Positions 1-8,408 of a stretch of DNA of 23,688 bases are shown in pieces. Under the pieces are notes generated by a model. The model did no database searches. It was not told the DNA's origin and saw nothing but the letters and a program-made list of their open reading frames with translations. The position numbers and the translations under genes were made by a program. Source of the DNA: an uncultured Clostridia bacterium (GTDB lineage Bacteria; Bacillota; Clostridia; Oscillospirales; Acutalibacteraceae); the NCBI GenBank assembly GCA_937888485.1, contig CALAQQ010000246.1, forward strand, positions 1 through 23,688, read 5' to 3'. Within the stretch, counting starts at the first letter, position 1. Each line of letters opens with the position of its first letter.

Positions 1-2
1 AC

Positions 3-716
3 GAGCTGAAAACAAGCAAAATAGTTACGGGCGTCAACGAAGCATCCGTTCTTATTGCGCTTGAAGATATAAATGAAAACACGGTTCTCACAGAAAACAT
101 GTTTCAGGTTGTGAAATTGCCCGAAACGGCAGTTTCCTACGGAACAATATGTAATGCAAAAGACGTTATCGGCTTTATATCAACAGATAAAATCTATAAA
201 GGCGAACAGCTTATGGCACGAAAAATTACCGAAGTCGGCAACGGTGAACCGAAAAACCGTTTATCATACGAACTTTCAAACGGAATGTACGGATATTCGA
301 TTTATATAAATTCCGAAAATGCGGTTTCCCATTTCCTTAAAGAATATGATTATATTAACATCTACAATGCTGTTTCACCGTCAAACGAACCTCTTCTTGA
401 AAAAGTTCAGGTTATAAGAATAAGTGATTACGTTTCAAACATTCAGCAGGAAACAGGCGTTGAAATAACATCATATACCATCATCACCCTTGCACTGACA
501 AAAGAACAGATTCCGAAGCTCATGTCTGTCGAATCTCCCGATGCTCAAAGCAGTCCCGAAAACTTCAGAATCGTTCTTGTTTCACATGAAGAAGGAAACG
601 GCATAACGGACGAGCTCAATAAAGTTTCAATCCCCGATGACAGAAACAAAGTTCCTCAGACCAACTACGGCATGGGCGAAATAACAACTGCTCCCCCCAC
701 AACAAAAGCCAGCTGA
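3..716 (+). CDS. cpaB: Flp pilus assembly protein CpaB/RcpC, 5' end missing
   Basis: The reading frame is already open at the window edge, so the start lies upstream; 237 residues are visible, ending at TGA 714-716. The first 60 or so visible residues form most of an SAF domain: the pattern VLIALEDINENTVLTENM, then a Val/Pro-rich strand, then GFISTDKIYKGEQLMARKI is the family signature. The rest matches the RcpC/CpaB C-terminal domain (strands around YGYSIYINSENAV and LLEKVQVIRI). The last 30 residues are low complexity, rich in Pro, Thr and Asn. In Tad systems CpaB is an envelope-anchored assembly factor; in a single-membrane cell it should face the wall. It is followed at 24 bases by the TadZ/CpaE gene, as is usual for the locus. 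The N-terminal membrane anchor cannot be checked because it is outside the window. Confidence 0.88.
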   Translation, partial: ELKTSKIVTGVNEASVLIALEDINENTVLTENMFQVVKLPETAVSYGTICNAKDVIGFISTDKIYKGEQLMARKITEVGNGEPKNRLSYELSNGMYGYSIYINSENAVSHFLKEYDYINIYNAVSPSNEPLLEKVQVIRISDYVSNIQQETGVEITSYTIITLALTKEQIPKLMSVESPDAQSSPENFRIVLVSHEEGNGITDELNKVSIPDDRNKVPQTNYGMGEITTAPPTTKAS

Positions 717-740
717 TAAGGTGAATGGAGATGAACGGCT

Positions 741-1940
741 ATGGAAAAAATCAATCTACTTGTTTTGTCCGATGACCTTGATTTAAGAATAGAAATAAAA
801 AACCTTGTAGCCGATGAAATGTTTGCAATCAGCGGTTATTCGGGGTTCACGGCAGAAGGAAAAACAAAAACAGTCAATAAATATCCCGAAATTGTTCTTT
901 GTGCTGTCAGAGGAAAAGTTCCTGACACGGTCTTCACTTTCGTTCAGGATTTACTCACCGTTGCAAGAGGAATGATAGCAATACTCGTCAATGACAGCAT
1001 CGATGTTGAGCTTGTCAACAAGGCAGCTCAATACGGAATAAGAAAAGTTCTTCCGATTGACAGCATAACCCCCGAAGATTTTTCAGAAAATATGAAAACC
1101 GTTTACGACCTTGAACAACAGAGAGTTCTTGACACAAACGAAGGAAAAAAGGTCAGGTGTAAAGCTCTCGGTTTCTTCGGTGGTAAAGGCGGAACGGGTA
1201 AAACCACTCTCGCAATCGGGGTCGGAACTCAGCTTGCAAGAGCAGGAAAAAGAGTTATGCTGCTTGATCTTGATTTGCAGTTCGGTGATGTTCTTATGGC
1301 TCTCGATATTGATACAAAAAATTCAATCGTTGACCTTGTTCAGGACAGAGGCGGTATTACGATTGAAAACATAAACAGCTTTTCTGTTGAACACAGCACC
1401 GGAATGAGCGTTCTCTGCGCACCGAAAAGCTCGGAATACGCAGAATTTGTTACTCCGGCACACGTTGAAAAAATAATCGACATTATGAGACCCTACTACG
1501 AATACATAATCATCGATTTACCTTCATCTTTCAACGATGCAACAATAACAGCCTGTGAAAACTGCGAAGAAATTTTCCTGGTTTATAACAACGAAATGCT
1601 TTCTCTTAATAATGCAAAAGTATGCTATACAATTCTCGAACAGCTTCATCAGAGAGAAAAAATAAGATTCGTTCTGAACAAAGCGGAAAAAAGTCTGATT
1701 AAGGCATCCGATTTCGAAGAAATGTTCCGCATACCTGTTTTTGCAACCATTCCTGCAGACTATAACGCTGCACTGATGAGTGTCAACAAAGGTCAGGCAG
1801 TAACGGTTGCACAACCGAAATCGGCAATTTCAAAAGGCATTTCCGAAATGACAGATAAAATCATCGCCGTACACACTGGCGTTGAACCGATAAAAGAAAA
1901 ACAGCCGAAAAAGAAACTGTTTACATCGGCTAAAAAATAA
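741..1940 (+). CDS. cpaE: TadZ/CpaE-like pilus localisation ATPase (MinD/ParA family)
   Basis: This 399-residue protein has two parts. Residues 1 to about 125 look like a degenerate response-regulator receiver domain, as is usual in CpaE/TadZ. Residues about 140-375 are a MinD/ParA-type ATPase. A deviant Walker A motif, GKGGTGKTT, sits at 148-156 with both the signature lysine (K149) and the P-loop lysine (K154), followed by LLDLDLQFGDV, the switch region typical of CpaE. The C-terminus is Lys-rich (KEKQPKKKLF). In characterised Tad systems this protein marks the pole or other site where the pilus machine is built. The intact Walker A suggests it binds ATP, unlike some TadZ proteins with degraded motifs. 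The start ATG at 741 has a TGGAG ribosome site at 726-730. It lies between cpaB and tadA in an evident operon. Confidence 0.93.
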   Translation: MEKINLLVLSDDLDLRIEIKNLVADEMFAISGYSGFTAEGKTKTVNKYPEIVLCAVRGKVPDTVFTFVQDLLTVARGMIAILVNDSIDVELVNKAAQYGIRKVLPIDSITPEDFSENMKTVYDLEQQRVLDTNEGKKVRCKALGFFGGKGGTGKTTLAIGVGTQLARAGKRVMLLDLDLQFGDVLMALDIDTKNSIVDLVQDRGGITIENINSFSVEHSTGMSVLCAPKSSEYAEFVTPAHVEKIIDIMRPYYEYIIIDLPSSFNDATITACENCEEIFLVYNNEMLSLNNAKVCYTILEQLHQREKIRFVLNKAEKSLIKASDFEEMFRIPVFATIPADYNAALMSVNKGQAVTVAQPKSAISKGISEMTDKIIAVHTGVEPIKEKQPKKKLFTSAKK

Positions 1941-1961
1941 AAAACATTGAGAGGTGCGGTT

Positions 1962-3323
1962 ATGGGACTTTTGGACAGAATAGACGGTCAGAAAAAACTG
2001 CAGGCACAAAAAACCGATGCCGTTCCGGACACGGAAGAAACGGTTGAAGTTAAATCAGCCGAAGAAACGGTTGAAGACCCGTACCTTGAAGTCAAGCGTC
2101 GCATCCATACGGCAATCATCGACGAAATGAACAGAAGCGGTAAGATGATTTCGGACCGTGAAGTAATGTATAAAATCGTTGACGATAAGGTAAACGATGA
2201 TGAATTTCTCATTCCGAGAATCGACCGTGAAAAGGTTGCGACAGAGCTTTTTAACGATATCATGGGTTACGGTCCGATTGAAGTGCTTGTTCAGGACCCG
2301 ACCTACAGCGAAATAATGGTGAACGGACCCGATAAAATCTATGTTGAAGATAAGGGTAAGCTCAAACTGACAGACCTCAGATTCAGAGATGAAGAACACC
2401 TGATGAACATAATCAACCGTATTGTTTCAAATGTCGGAAGACACGTTGACGAAGCAAGCCCCATGGTTGACGCAAGACTTGCAGACGGGTCCCGTGTCAA
2501 TGCGATAATCCCTCCTCTGTCGCTTGTGGGACCCGTTCTTACAATCCGTAAATTCGGCAAAAAACCGATTACAGCACAGCAGCTTCTTAAATTCGGCTCT
2601 CTTACACCGCAGATGCTTCAGTTTCTTGAAGCGTGCGTCAAGGGTAAGCTCAATATTGTTGTTGCTGGCGGAACGGGCAGCGGTAAAACAACTCTTCTGA
2701 ATGTTCTTTCGTCATATATCCCCGAAGATGAAAGAATTGTCACAATTGAAGATGCTGCAGAAGTTCAGTTAAAACAGGAACACGTTATCACCCTTGAAGC
2801 AAGACCCGCAAACCTTGAAGGAAAAGGTGCGGTTACAATCAGAAATCTTGTAAAGAATGCACTTCGTATGCGACCCGACAGAATAATCGTCGGCGAAGTC
2901 CGTTCGGAAGAAACTTTGGATATGCTCCAGGCGATGAACACGGGTCATGACGGTTCTCTTACAACAACCCATGCAAACTCTCCGAGAGATACCGTTGCAA
3001 GACTTGAAACGATGGTTCTCATGAGCGGTATGGAGCTTCCCCTCAGAGCGATAAGAGACCAGATTTCTTCGGCAATAGATATTATCGTTCAGCAAAGCCG
3101 TCTTCGTGACGGCACAAGAAAAATCACCTCCATAACCGAAATTATCGGAATGGAAGGCGATATAGTCAGTATGCAGGATATATTTGTTTATGAAACCGAC
3201 GGCACTGTTGATACTTCCGGCAAATTCAAAGGAACTTTCCATGCAACGGGAGTAAGACCGAATTGCCTTGATAAAATCAAAGGAAACGGAGTGACGGTCA
3301 ATAATGAATGGTTTACAAATTAG
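1962..3323 (+). CDS. tadA: TadA/CpaF pilus assembly ATPase
   Basis: This is the hexameric secretion ATPase that powers Tad pilus polymerisation at the inner face of the membrane. From ATG 1962 it has 453 residues. It carries Walker A GGTGSGKTT at 236-244, the Asp box TIEDAAEVQL near 261-270, Walker B DRIIVGEVR at 306-314, and the His box GHDGSLTTTHANSP at 328-341, all in the expected order. The N-terminal domain (around 40-220) carries the conserved YGPIEVLVQDPTYSEIMVNG pattern of the TadA/VirB11 class. I chose ATG 1962 over an in-frame TTG at 1947 because GAGAGGTG at 1949-1956 is a good ribosome site for the former and would be inside the longer product. Its 3' end overlaps tadB by 20 bases, which suggests translational coupling. 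Confidence 0.97.
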   Translation: MGLLDRIDGQKKLQAQKTDAVPDTEETVEVKSAEETVEDPYLEVKRRIHTAIIDEMNRSGKMISDREVMYKIVDDKVNDDEFLIPRIDREKVATELFNDIMGYGPIEVLVQDPTYSEIMVNGPDKIYVEDKGKLKLTDLRFRDEEHLMNIINRIVSNVGRHVDEASPMVDARLADGSRVNAIIPPLSLVGPVLTIRKFGKKPITAQQLLKFGSLTPQMLQFLEACVKGKLNIVVAGGTGSGKTTLLNVLSSYIPEDERIVTIEDAAEVQLKQEHVITLEARPANLEGKGAVTIRNLVKNALRMRPDRIIVGEVRSEETLDMLQAMNTGHDGSLTTTHANSPRDTVARLETMVLMSGMELPLRAIRDQISSAIDIIVQQSRLRDGTRKITSITEIIGMEGDIVSMQDIFVYETDGTVDTSGKFKGTFHATGVRPNCLDKIKGNGVTVNNEWFTN

Positions 3324-4293
3324 TATAGTTATTCTTTCTGTCACCTTCGGTCTGTTTAGCTTCTTTCTGATGGTCAGCATCATGGGCACGGTAACGCAGG
3401 ATAAACGCCAGGTTGAAAAACGTGTCAATAAAATTTCAAGCAAGAAAAGCGGCCTGACACTGCAAATTCAAGAGAAAAAGAAAAGCAGAAAATCATCGCT
3501 TGTTAACCGTGCAATGAACGTCGGCAAACAGTCGGTCAAAAGAAAAAAGCTTATGGAAACGATATTCAATGAGCTTATTCTTGCCGATATCATGATGAAA
3601 CCCGAAGAATTCTGCCTGATATGGATAGTGGTGACCTTTGTTCCCGCAGGTCTTGCAGCTCTTTTTCAACTCGGCATGATGCCATCGGTAACGCTTGCGG
3701 TAATCGGTGCAGTTCTTCCGATTATTTTTATCAAAATCAAAAAAGGAAAGCGTATAAAAGCGTTTGAGGCACAGCTCGGTGACACGCTCATAATGATGTG
3801 CAACGGTCTGCGTTCGGGATTTTCATTTCAGCAGGCAATGGAAAATGTTGCAAACGATATGCCCGCACCCATAGGAATGGAATTCGGCAGAGTGTGCAAT
3901 GAAATACGATACGGTGCAACACTTGACGAAGCACTGAACAATATGGTTGACAGAGTAAAAAGCCCCGATCTTATGCTGGTCGTTTCCGCAGTTCTTATCC
4001 AGCGTACAACGGGCGGCAATCTTTCTGAAATACTTTCAACAATATCCAATACAATCCGTGAAAGAATAAAAATCAAGGGTGAAATCAGTTCGATAACTGC
4101 TCAGGGCAGAATGTCGGGTCTTATCATAGGCTCTCTTCCCATAGGCGTTGCGGCAATACTCATGGTGGTAAATCCCGATTATATGTCGACTTTTTTCACC
4201 ACAACCGCAGGAAACATCATGCTTATTGTATCCGTTGTTATGGAAATCATCGGTTTCTTTGCAATAAGAAAGGTTGTTTCAATAGAATACTGA
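3304..4293 (+). CDS. tadB: TadB, inner-membrane platform protein of Tad pilus
   Basis: TadB and TadC together form the membrane platform on which the TadA motor acts. The 329 residues begin with a hydrophobic helix (about 5-28), then a basic linker rich in Lys/Arg, two more hydrophobic segments at about 100-146, a type II secretion F domain (T2SSF, about 155-285), and two C-terminal membrane helices. In the F domain FEAQLGDTLIMMCNGLRSG and TGGNLSEILSTISNTIRER are the recognisable family patterns. The start ATG lies inside the end of tadA, with GGAGTG at 3288-3293 as ribosome site. TadC follows after 24 bases. Confidence 0.93.
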   Translation: MNGLQISIVILSVTFGLFSFFLMVSIMGTVTQDKRQVEKRVNKISSKKSGLTLQIQEKKKSRKSSLVNRAMNVGKQSVKRKKLMETIFNELILADIMMKPEEFCLIWIVVTFVPAGLAALFQLGMMPSVTLAVIGAVLPIIFIKIKKGKRIKAFEAQLGDTLIMMCNGLRSGFSFQQAMENVANDMPAPIGMEFGRVCNEIRYGATLDEALNNMVDRVKSPDLMLVVSAVLIQRTTGGNLSEILSTISNTIRERIKIKGEISSITAQGRMSGLIIGSLPIGVAAILMVVNPDYMSTFFTTTAGNIMLIVSVVMEIIGFFAIRKVVSIEY

Positions 4294-4304
4294 TACCACT
4301 CTGC

Positions 4305-4309
4305 GGAGG
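4305..4309 (+). promoter_or_regulatory. Ribosome binding site that sets a TTG start for tadC
   Basis: GGAGG at 4305-4309 runs directly into an in-frame GTG (4309-4311), so that GTG cannot be the start of this site's own gene at a workable distance. The next in-frame start-capable codon is TTG at 4318-4320, eight bases after GGAGG, the standard spacing. No ATG occurs in frame close by. Confidence 0.75.
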
Positions 4310-4317
4310 TGAGCTTT

Positions 4318-5241
4318 TTGGAATTTCTCGTTATTGCTTATTCATTTCTCGCATTCATTCTTTTTGTTCTGATTGCATCCCCGATAGGCAACAGAAACGA
4401 TAAAAAACAAAGCCGTATTGATAAAATAAATGATTCGGTCGGTCAACCTGCTTTTCAGGAGTTACAGCTTTCATTTTATGACAGATTCATAGCAAAGGGT
4501 ATCAAATCCGTTTCGGGGAAACTCGGAAGATTTGCTCCCAAAAAGAAAAATGCAAATAAAACAAAAACTCTTGACGCCATAAGAAAAGAACTGCGCTATG
4601 CAGGAATATTCATGGAGGCTTCTGATTTCCAGTTCATCAAAAAAGCTTTCCTTATCGGTGCTGTTTTTCTGACAATCGTTATACTGATGATTGTTAAACC
4701 CGACACAATGATTGCACTTCTGATTTTCGTTGCAGGAATTACCGTCGGTGTTATGGGACCGACACTGTATCTTCGTTCCCGTGTTTCAAGCCATCAGACG
4801 GGAATAAAAAAACAGCTTCCCGATGCAATGGACTTGCTGTGTGTATGCATAGAGGCGGGGCTCGGTTTTGATGCGGCACTGCTCAAGGTTTCGCAGAAGC
4901 TCAGCGGACCTTTTATTGATGAACTTATGATAGTTTACAGAGAAATCCAGATGGGAAGAACAAGAAGAGAAGCTCTGCAGAATCTCTGCGATGCAACTAA
5001 TCTTGACGAACTCAAAACCTTTGCTTCGGCACTTGTTCAGGCTGAGCAGCTCGGTATTCCGATAAACAACGTTATGCGTGCACAGTCAGAACAGCTTCGA
5101 ATCGAAAGAAGTCAGCAGGCAAAGGAAAAAGGAATGAAGGCATCAATCAAGATGCTTCTCCCCATGCTGCTTTTCATCTTCCCCGTTGTTTTTATAATCC
5201 TCATGGGTCCGACAGTTATGAACATAATCGAAACATTTTGA
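4318..5241 (+). CDS. tadC: TadC, inner-membrane platform protein of Tad pilus
   Basis: This is the second platform subunit, partner of TadB. From TTG 4318 it has 307 residues, a usual length. There is an N-terminal membrane helix (about 2-24), a pair of hydrophobic helices near 110-155, a T2SSF domain at about 165-285 with KKQLPDAMDLLCVCIEAGLG and QAEQLGIPINNVMRAQSEQL as clear family patterns, and a final membrane helix (LLPMLLFIFPVVFIILMG). A longer reading from GTG 4309 is possible but would place the start inside the Shine-Dalgarno sequence. The gene is seven bases upstream of the DUF192 gene. Confidence 0.93.
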   Translation: MEFLVIAYSFLAFILFVLIASPIGNRNDKKQSRIDKINDSVGQPAFQELQLSFYDRFIAKGIKSVSGKLGRFAPKKKNANKTKTLDAIRKELRYAGIFMEASDFQFIKKAFLIGAVFLTIVILMIVKPDTMIALLIFVAGITVGVMGPTLYLRSRVSSHQTGIKKQLPDAMDLLCVCIEAGLGFDAALLKVSQKLSGPFIDELMIVYREIQMGRTRREALQNLCDATNLDELKTFASALVQAEQLGIPINNVMRAQSEQLRIERSQQAKEKGMKASIKMLLPMLLFIFPVVFIILMGPTVMNIIETF

Positions 5242-5248
5242 GAAGACA

Positions 5249-5593
5249 ATGAAGAAAATAACGATATATAAAAATAATAATATTATCACCCGTAACGCTG
5301 AAATTGCTGACTCGTTTTTCACAAGATTCAGAGGGCTTATGTTTCGCAGGGAAATCAGTGATGACTATGCGCTTTACATAACCCCTTGCAACCAGATTCA
5401 TATGCTGAACATGAGATTTGCGATTGATGTTATTTATCTTGACACATCGGGCAAGGTTGTGAAAACCGATGAAAATGTTCAACCTGGTAAAATCTGCAAA
5501 ACGGTAAAAAATGCAAAAAGCGTTATTGAAATGAAAAGTTTTTCTGCCGCAAAACTCGGAATAACCGAAGGCGATATTATAAATATAAGGTGA
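5249..5593 (+). CDS. DUF192 family protein
   Basis: This 114-residue protein covers a whole DUF192 domain. Recognisable landmarks are RFRGLMFR (about 27-34), ITPCNQIHMLNMRFAIDVIY (about 48-67, with the conserved IH..NM.F.IDV pattern) and a C-terminal Gly-Asp turn (GITEGDIINI). No signal peptide is visible, whereas many homologues in other phyla are exported. The biochemical role of the family is not known to me. It lies seven bases after tadC and its TGA stop is ten bases before the next start, so it belongs to the pilus operon transcript. Whether it acts in pilus assembly is inference from position only. Confidence 0.85.
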   Translation: MKKITIYKNNNIITRNAEIADSFFTRFRGLMFRREISDDYALYITPCNQIHMLNMRFAIDVIYLDTSGKVVKTDENVQPGKICKTVKNAKSVIEMKSFSAAKLGITEGDIINIR

Positions 5594-5603
5594 GGGATTG
5601 AAT

Positions 5604-6566
5604 ATGAAAAAGAACAAAAACGAAGCCGTAAAGAAAAATACAGAAGAAACCAAAAATACGGTCAAGGAAAATATTCTCCCCGAAAACACTTCCGATGAAA
5701 AAGAATACCCTTTCAAAAAGGTTCTTTACGGATACAACCCCGATGAGGTTGCTTCATTCATAAACGAACTGAGCAAAACTCATGAAACGTCGGCAAAGCT
5801 TCACGAAGAAAAGCTCTCCTCTCTGAAAGAAGAACTTGCTCTTTCAATCAGAGAGAGGGACTATTATATCGAAAAATGCAAAAATTATCAATCCGAAACA
5901 AAAAAAGAAGCCGTTCCCCCGTCAGACGAAACGGATAAAATTATTTCCGGTCTGAAAGAAAAAATAAAATTTCTTGAAAATGAAAACGCAAGCCTCAGGA
6001 ACAATCCCGCACCGTCTTCGGATGATAACCCGGAAATATATATTCTGAAAATATCGGAACTCGAAGAAAAACTTGCCTCTGTTCTGGAAGAAAACTCGTT
6101 TTTTAAACAGCAGGCAGATAAATACAGTTCATTGTCAGATGAGCACAAAGCTTTGCAGATTAAACTTGAAGAAATGAAATCCATCCTTGCTCATAAGGAA
6201 AAAGAGCTTGAGATAAAAGCCTCGGAAATCAAAGAAAAAAATCAGACCGTAAACACTCTCTTTGAAGAAAAAAATGAGCTGAAAAATACACTTTCGGCTC
6301 TTGAAGTACAAAACAGTATTCTTACTCAGCGCGTTAATGAAAATGAAGAAGAAATTTTGAAACTCAACGAAATCAACAAATCGGTCATTTTCGAAAACGC
6401 GGAAAAACTCAACGCTCTTGAAACGGAATATTCAAGAAACAAGCTTGCAACTCAGAAAGAGCTGAAGCTTTACGGATATTATGTTGAAAGGGCAGAGCTC
6501 ACGATTGCCGAGCTCACAAAGCAGATGGAACAGTTAAGGCAGTCATTGGAAAAATCGGAAATATAA
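5604..6566 (+). CDS. Coiled-coil protein with DivIVA/GpsB-like N-terminus
   Basis: This 320-residue, highly charged protein has no membrane segment. After a Lys/Glu-rich leader (1-35), FKKVLYGYNPDEVASFINEL (about 37-56) matches the lipid-binding head of DivIVA/GpsB-type proteins (aromatic, then GYNPDEV, then a helix). From about residue 60 to the end it is nearly all heptad-rich, Glu/Lys/Leu coiled coil, broken by a Ser/Pro/Asp linker near 135-150. DivIVA proteins gather at curved membrane and recruit partners to poles and division sites, so a place in the Tad operon suggests a scaffold for siting the pilus together with TadZ; that is inference. The start ATG 5604 is preferred over TTG 5598 because AGGTGAGG at 5588-5595 spaces correctly to it. 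Confidence 0.75.
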   Translation: MKKNKNEAVKKNTEETKNTVKENILPENTSDEKEYPFKKVLYGYNPDEVASFINELSKTHETSAKLHEEKLSSLKEELALSIRERDYYIEKCKNYQSETKKEAVPPSDETDKIISGLKEKIKFLENENASLRNNPAPSSDDNPEIYILKISELEEKLASVLEENSFFKQQADKYSSLSDEHKALQIKLEEMKSILAHKEKELEIKASEIKEKNQTVNTLFEEKNELKNTLSALEVQNSILTQRVNENEEEILKLNEINKSVIFENAEKLNALETEYSRNKLATQKELKLYGYYVERAELTIAELTKQMEQLRQSLEKSEI

Positions 6567-6602
6567 AACGCATTTCCTTCACGGAAAGGGGTGCAGTTAT
6601 TA

Positions 6603-8357
6603 ATGTATAATATAAAGAATAAATGGCGTGGTTTTTTCAGAAAAGAAGACGGTGCGGCAATGGTTATTGCTGCATTCAGTCTTGTTGCCTTTCTTTCGAT
6701 TGTTTCGCTTGTCACCGACATGGGGCTTAAATATCATCAGAAAAGTAAACTCCAGAGCGCTATGGATGCGGCAGCTCTTGCGGCGGTAAGATATATGCCC
6801 GACAAGACAACCGCCGAAAAAGTTGCGCTTGAATATGTTGAAAAAAACGGATTTTCGGCAAACGGCGTAACGGTTGAATTCCCGACAGAAGAAATTGTAC
6901 GTGTCAGTGACACGGTTGAAGGCAAAACCGTTTTTGCAAGTCTTTTCAATGTTGATTCAGTAATTATTAAAGCAAAAGCGGCAGCGCGTTATGTCGACAA
7001 AAACATGGGGATTGATTTCGATTATCTCATGTTTCACGGTGATGATTCGCAGTTTAACCTCAACGGTCATTATAATGTCGGCGGAAGTATTTTCGGAAAC
7101 GGAAATGTCCATGCAGACGGCGGAGGAAGTACGGTGACAGGAACTATTTTTTCTGCAAACAACGCAACCTTCAATTCATACAGCGTTACGGTCAATCATA
7201 CCGAAAGTCATGTCAGAAATCAGTCCATGCCCGATTTTGACGAAATGATAATGTCCGTTGCTCCCGAAGCGAATGAAGGAATGTTTGTCAGAACCTATAC
7301 TCCGATAAGCAAATCTGCATTTTATCTTAACAGATATTCTGCAGGATCAGTTATCAATTCTTCCGTTTCAATCAACGGCAACACCTATTGCGCAGGCAGT
7401 CTTTCTACAAGCTATCATTCTGACGTGCTTATCATCTACGGCGATTTATATGTTGAAGGCGATTTCACGCCTCAGTGCCCCGTTTATGTCAAGGGAAATG
7501 CTTACATCGGCGGTAATCTGACAACAACATGGGATAAATCACTGAGGGTAGGCGGTGATTTATATGTAAACGGAAACACCACCTTAAACGGGAACGCAAA
7601 TATAAGCGGAAACTTTTTTTATACGGGCGGTAATCTGACGAGAGGCTCATACTATTCCCTTCAGTGCGACTGCGAAACTTATGTCGGAGAAAATATCACT
7701 CTTAACGCTACAACAGCCTTTAACGGACCCGTTTACTGCATGGGTGTCTTTGACAAACAAGGCAGTGTTATGATGTCGGTCAACGGTAATATATATGCAC
7801 ATGATGTTCTGAAACTTCAAAGCGGAGGTACAACCGTCAATGGCGATATTTACGTTTGGGGCAACAGCGCATCTTCACTTGATACCGTAGCCGATATTTC
7901 GGGACCTTTCACCCTCAACGGTGATTTATATAACCGCAAAGGCGAACTTTTACTTTCGGGTCAGGGTGCATACAACATCAAAGGCGTTTTATACAGCGGA
8001 GGGTCAATTTCAACAAACCAGGGTTCAAGCGGAATAACTCTCAGCGGATGCATGATAGCCGAAGATGATATATCAATCGGAGGAAGCACCCACACATATA
8101 ACGAAGCGGGCGCAACTCTTTCGATTTATTCAAGAAAAGGCGATATCACCCTCTATTCACAGCAGGGCGGTTTCGATTTATGGGGAATAATCTATGCACC
8201 GAAAGGAAATGTTGCTCTCGCATCCGGAGATTTCGATATTCACGGAAGCATTATCGGCGACACAATAACCTGTAATCCCGGCGGTCTGAGTATGACACAT
8301 AATGACCGACAGTTACCCTATTCCGAATCAATAAAAACAGCTGTTCTTGTTGAGTAG
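6603..8357 (+). CDS. TadG-like anchored protein with long beta-strand repeat ectodomain
   Basis: From ATG 6603 it has 584 residues. The N-terminus is a TadE/TadG-like module: a short basic cytoplasmic tail ending in KEDGAA, a membrane helix (about 18-37), then TDMGLKYHQKSKLQSAMDAA and ALAAVRYM, the hallmark D.G....KS.LQ.A.DAAALA pattern. From about residue 115 to the end it is a repeat-rich ectodomain dominated by short strands ending in Gly-Asn or Gly-Asp, for example GDLYVEGDF, GNAYIGGNL, GDLYVNGNT, NGDIYVWGN and NGDLYN, which suggests a right-handed beta-solenoid similar in style to bactofilins. The tail (GIIYAPKGNVAL, then GSIIGDTIT) resembles the C-terminal domain found on some PilX-type pilus proteins. 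I infer a surface or pilus-tip role. A GTG at 6591 gives a four-residue longer form, less likely because it abuts the AAAGGGG ribosome site. It is the last gene of the operon. Confidence 0.82.
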   Translation: MYNIKNKWRGFFRKEDGAAMVIAAFSLVAFLSIVSLVTDMGLKYHQKSKLQSAMDAAALAAVRYMPDKTTAEKVALEYVEKNGFSANGVTVEFPTEEIVRVSDTVEGKTVFASLFNVDSVIIKAKAAARYVDKNMGIDFDYLMFHGDDSQFNLNGHYNVGGSIFGNGNVHADGGGSTVTGTIFSANNATFNSYSVTVNHTESHVRNQSMPDFDEMIMSVAPEANEGMFVRTYTPISKSAFYLNRYSAGSVINSSVSINGNTYCAGSLSTSYHSDVLIIYGDLYVEGDFTPQCPVYVKGNAYIGGNLTTTWDKSLRVGGDLYVNGNTTLNGNANISGNFFYTGGNLTRGSYYSLQCDCETYVGENITLNATTAFNGPVYCMGVFDKQGSVMMSVNGNIYAHDVLKLQSGGTTVNGDIYVWGNSASSLDTVADISGPFTLNGDLYNRKGELLLSGQGAYNIKGVLYSGGSISTNQGSSGITLSGCMIAEDDISIGGSTHTYNEAGATLSIYSRKGDITLYSQQGGFDLWGIIYAPKGNVALASGDFDIHGSIIGDTITCNPGGLSMTHNDRQLPYSESIKTAVLVE

Positions 8358-8366
8358 GTTGTAATC

Positions 8367-8408
8367 AAAAAGGCTTGAACGGAAAACGAATCCGTTCAAG
8401 CCTTTTTT
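8367..8408. terminator. Two-way terminator between the pilus operon and the dikinase-like gene
   Basis: The arms 8371-8383 (AGGCTTGAACGGA) and 8391-8403 pair perfectly over 13 bp around a 7-base loop. An A-run on the left and a T-run on the right make it work in both directions. The right-hand T-run reaches the stop codon of the minus-strand gene (8407-8409). Confidence 0.93.

Noticed and set aside
2769..3443. Open 224-codon frame on the minus strand across tadA and tadB
   Set aside because: It lies antisense to two well-supported genes with clear motifs, has a Cys/Arg/Ser-rich composition without domains, and has no ribosome site.
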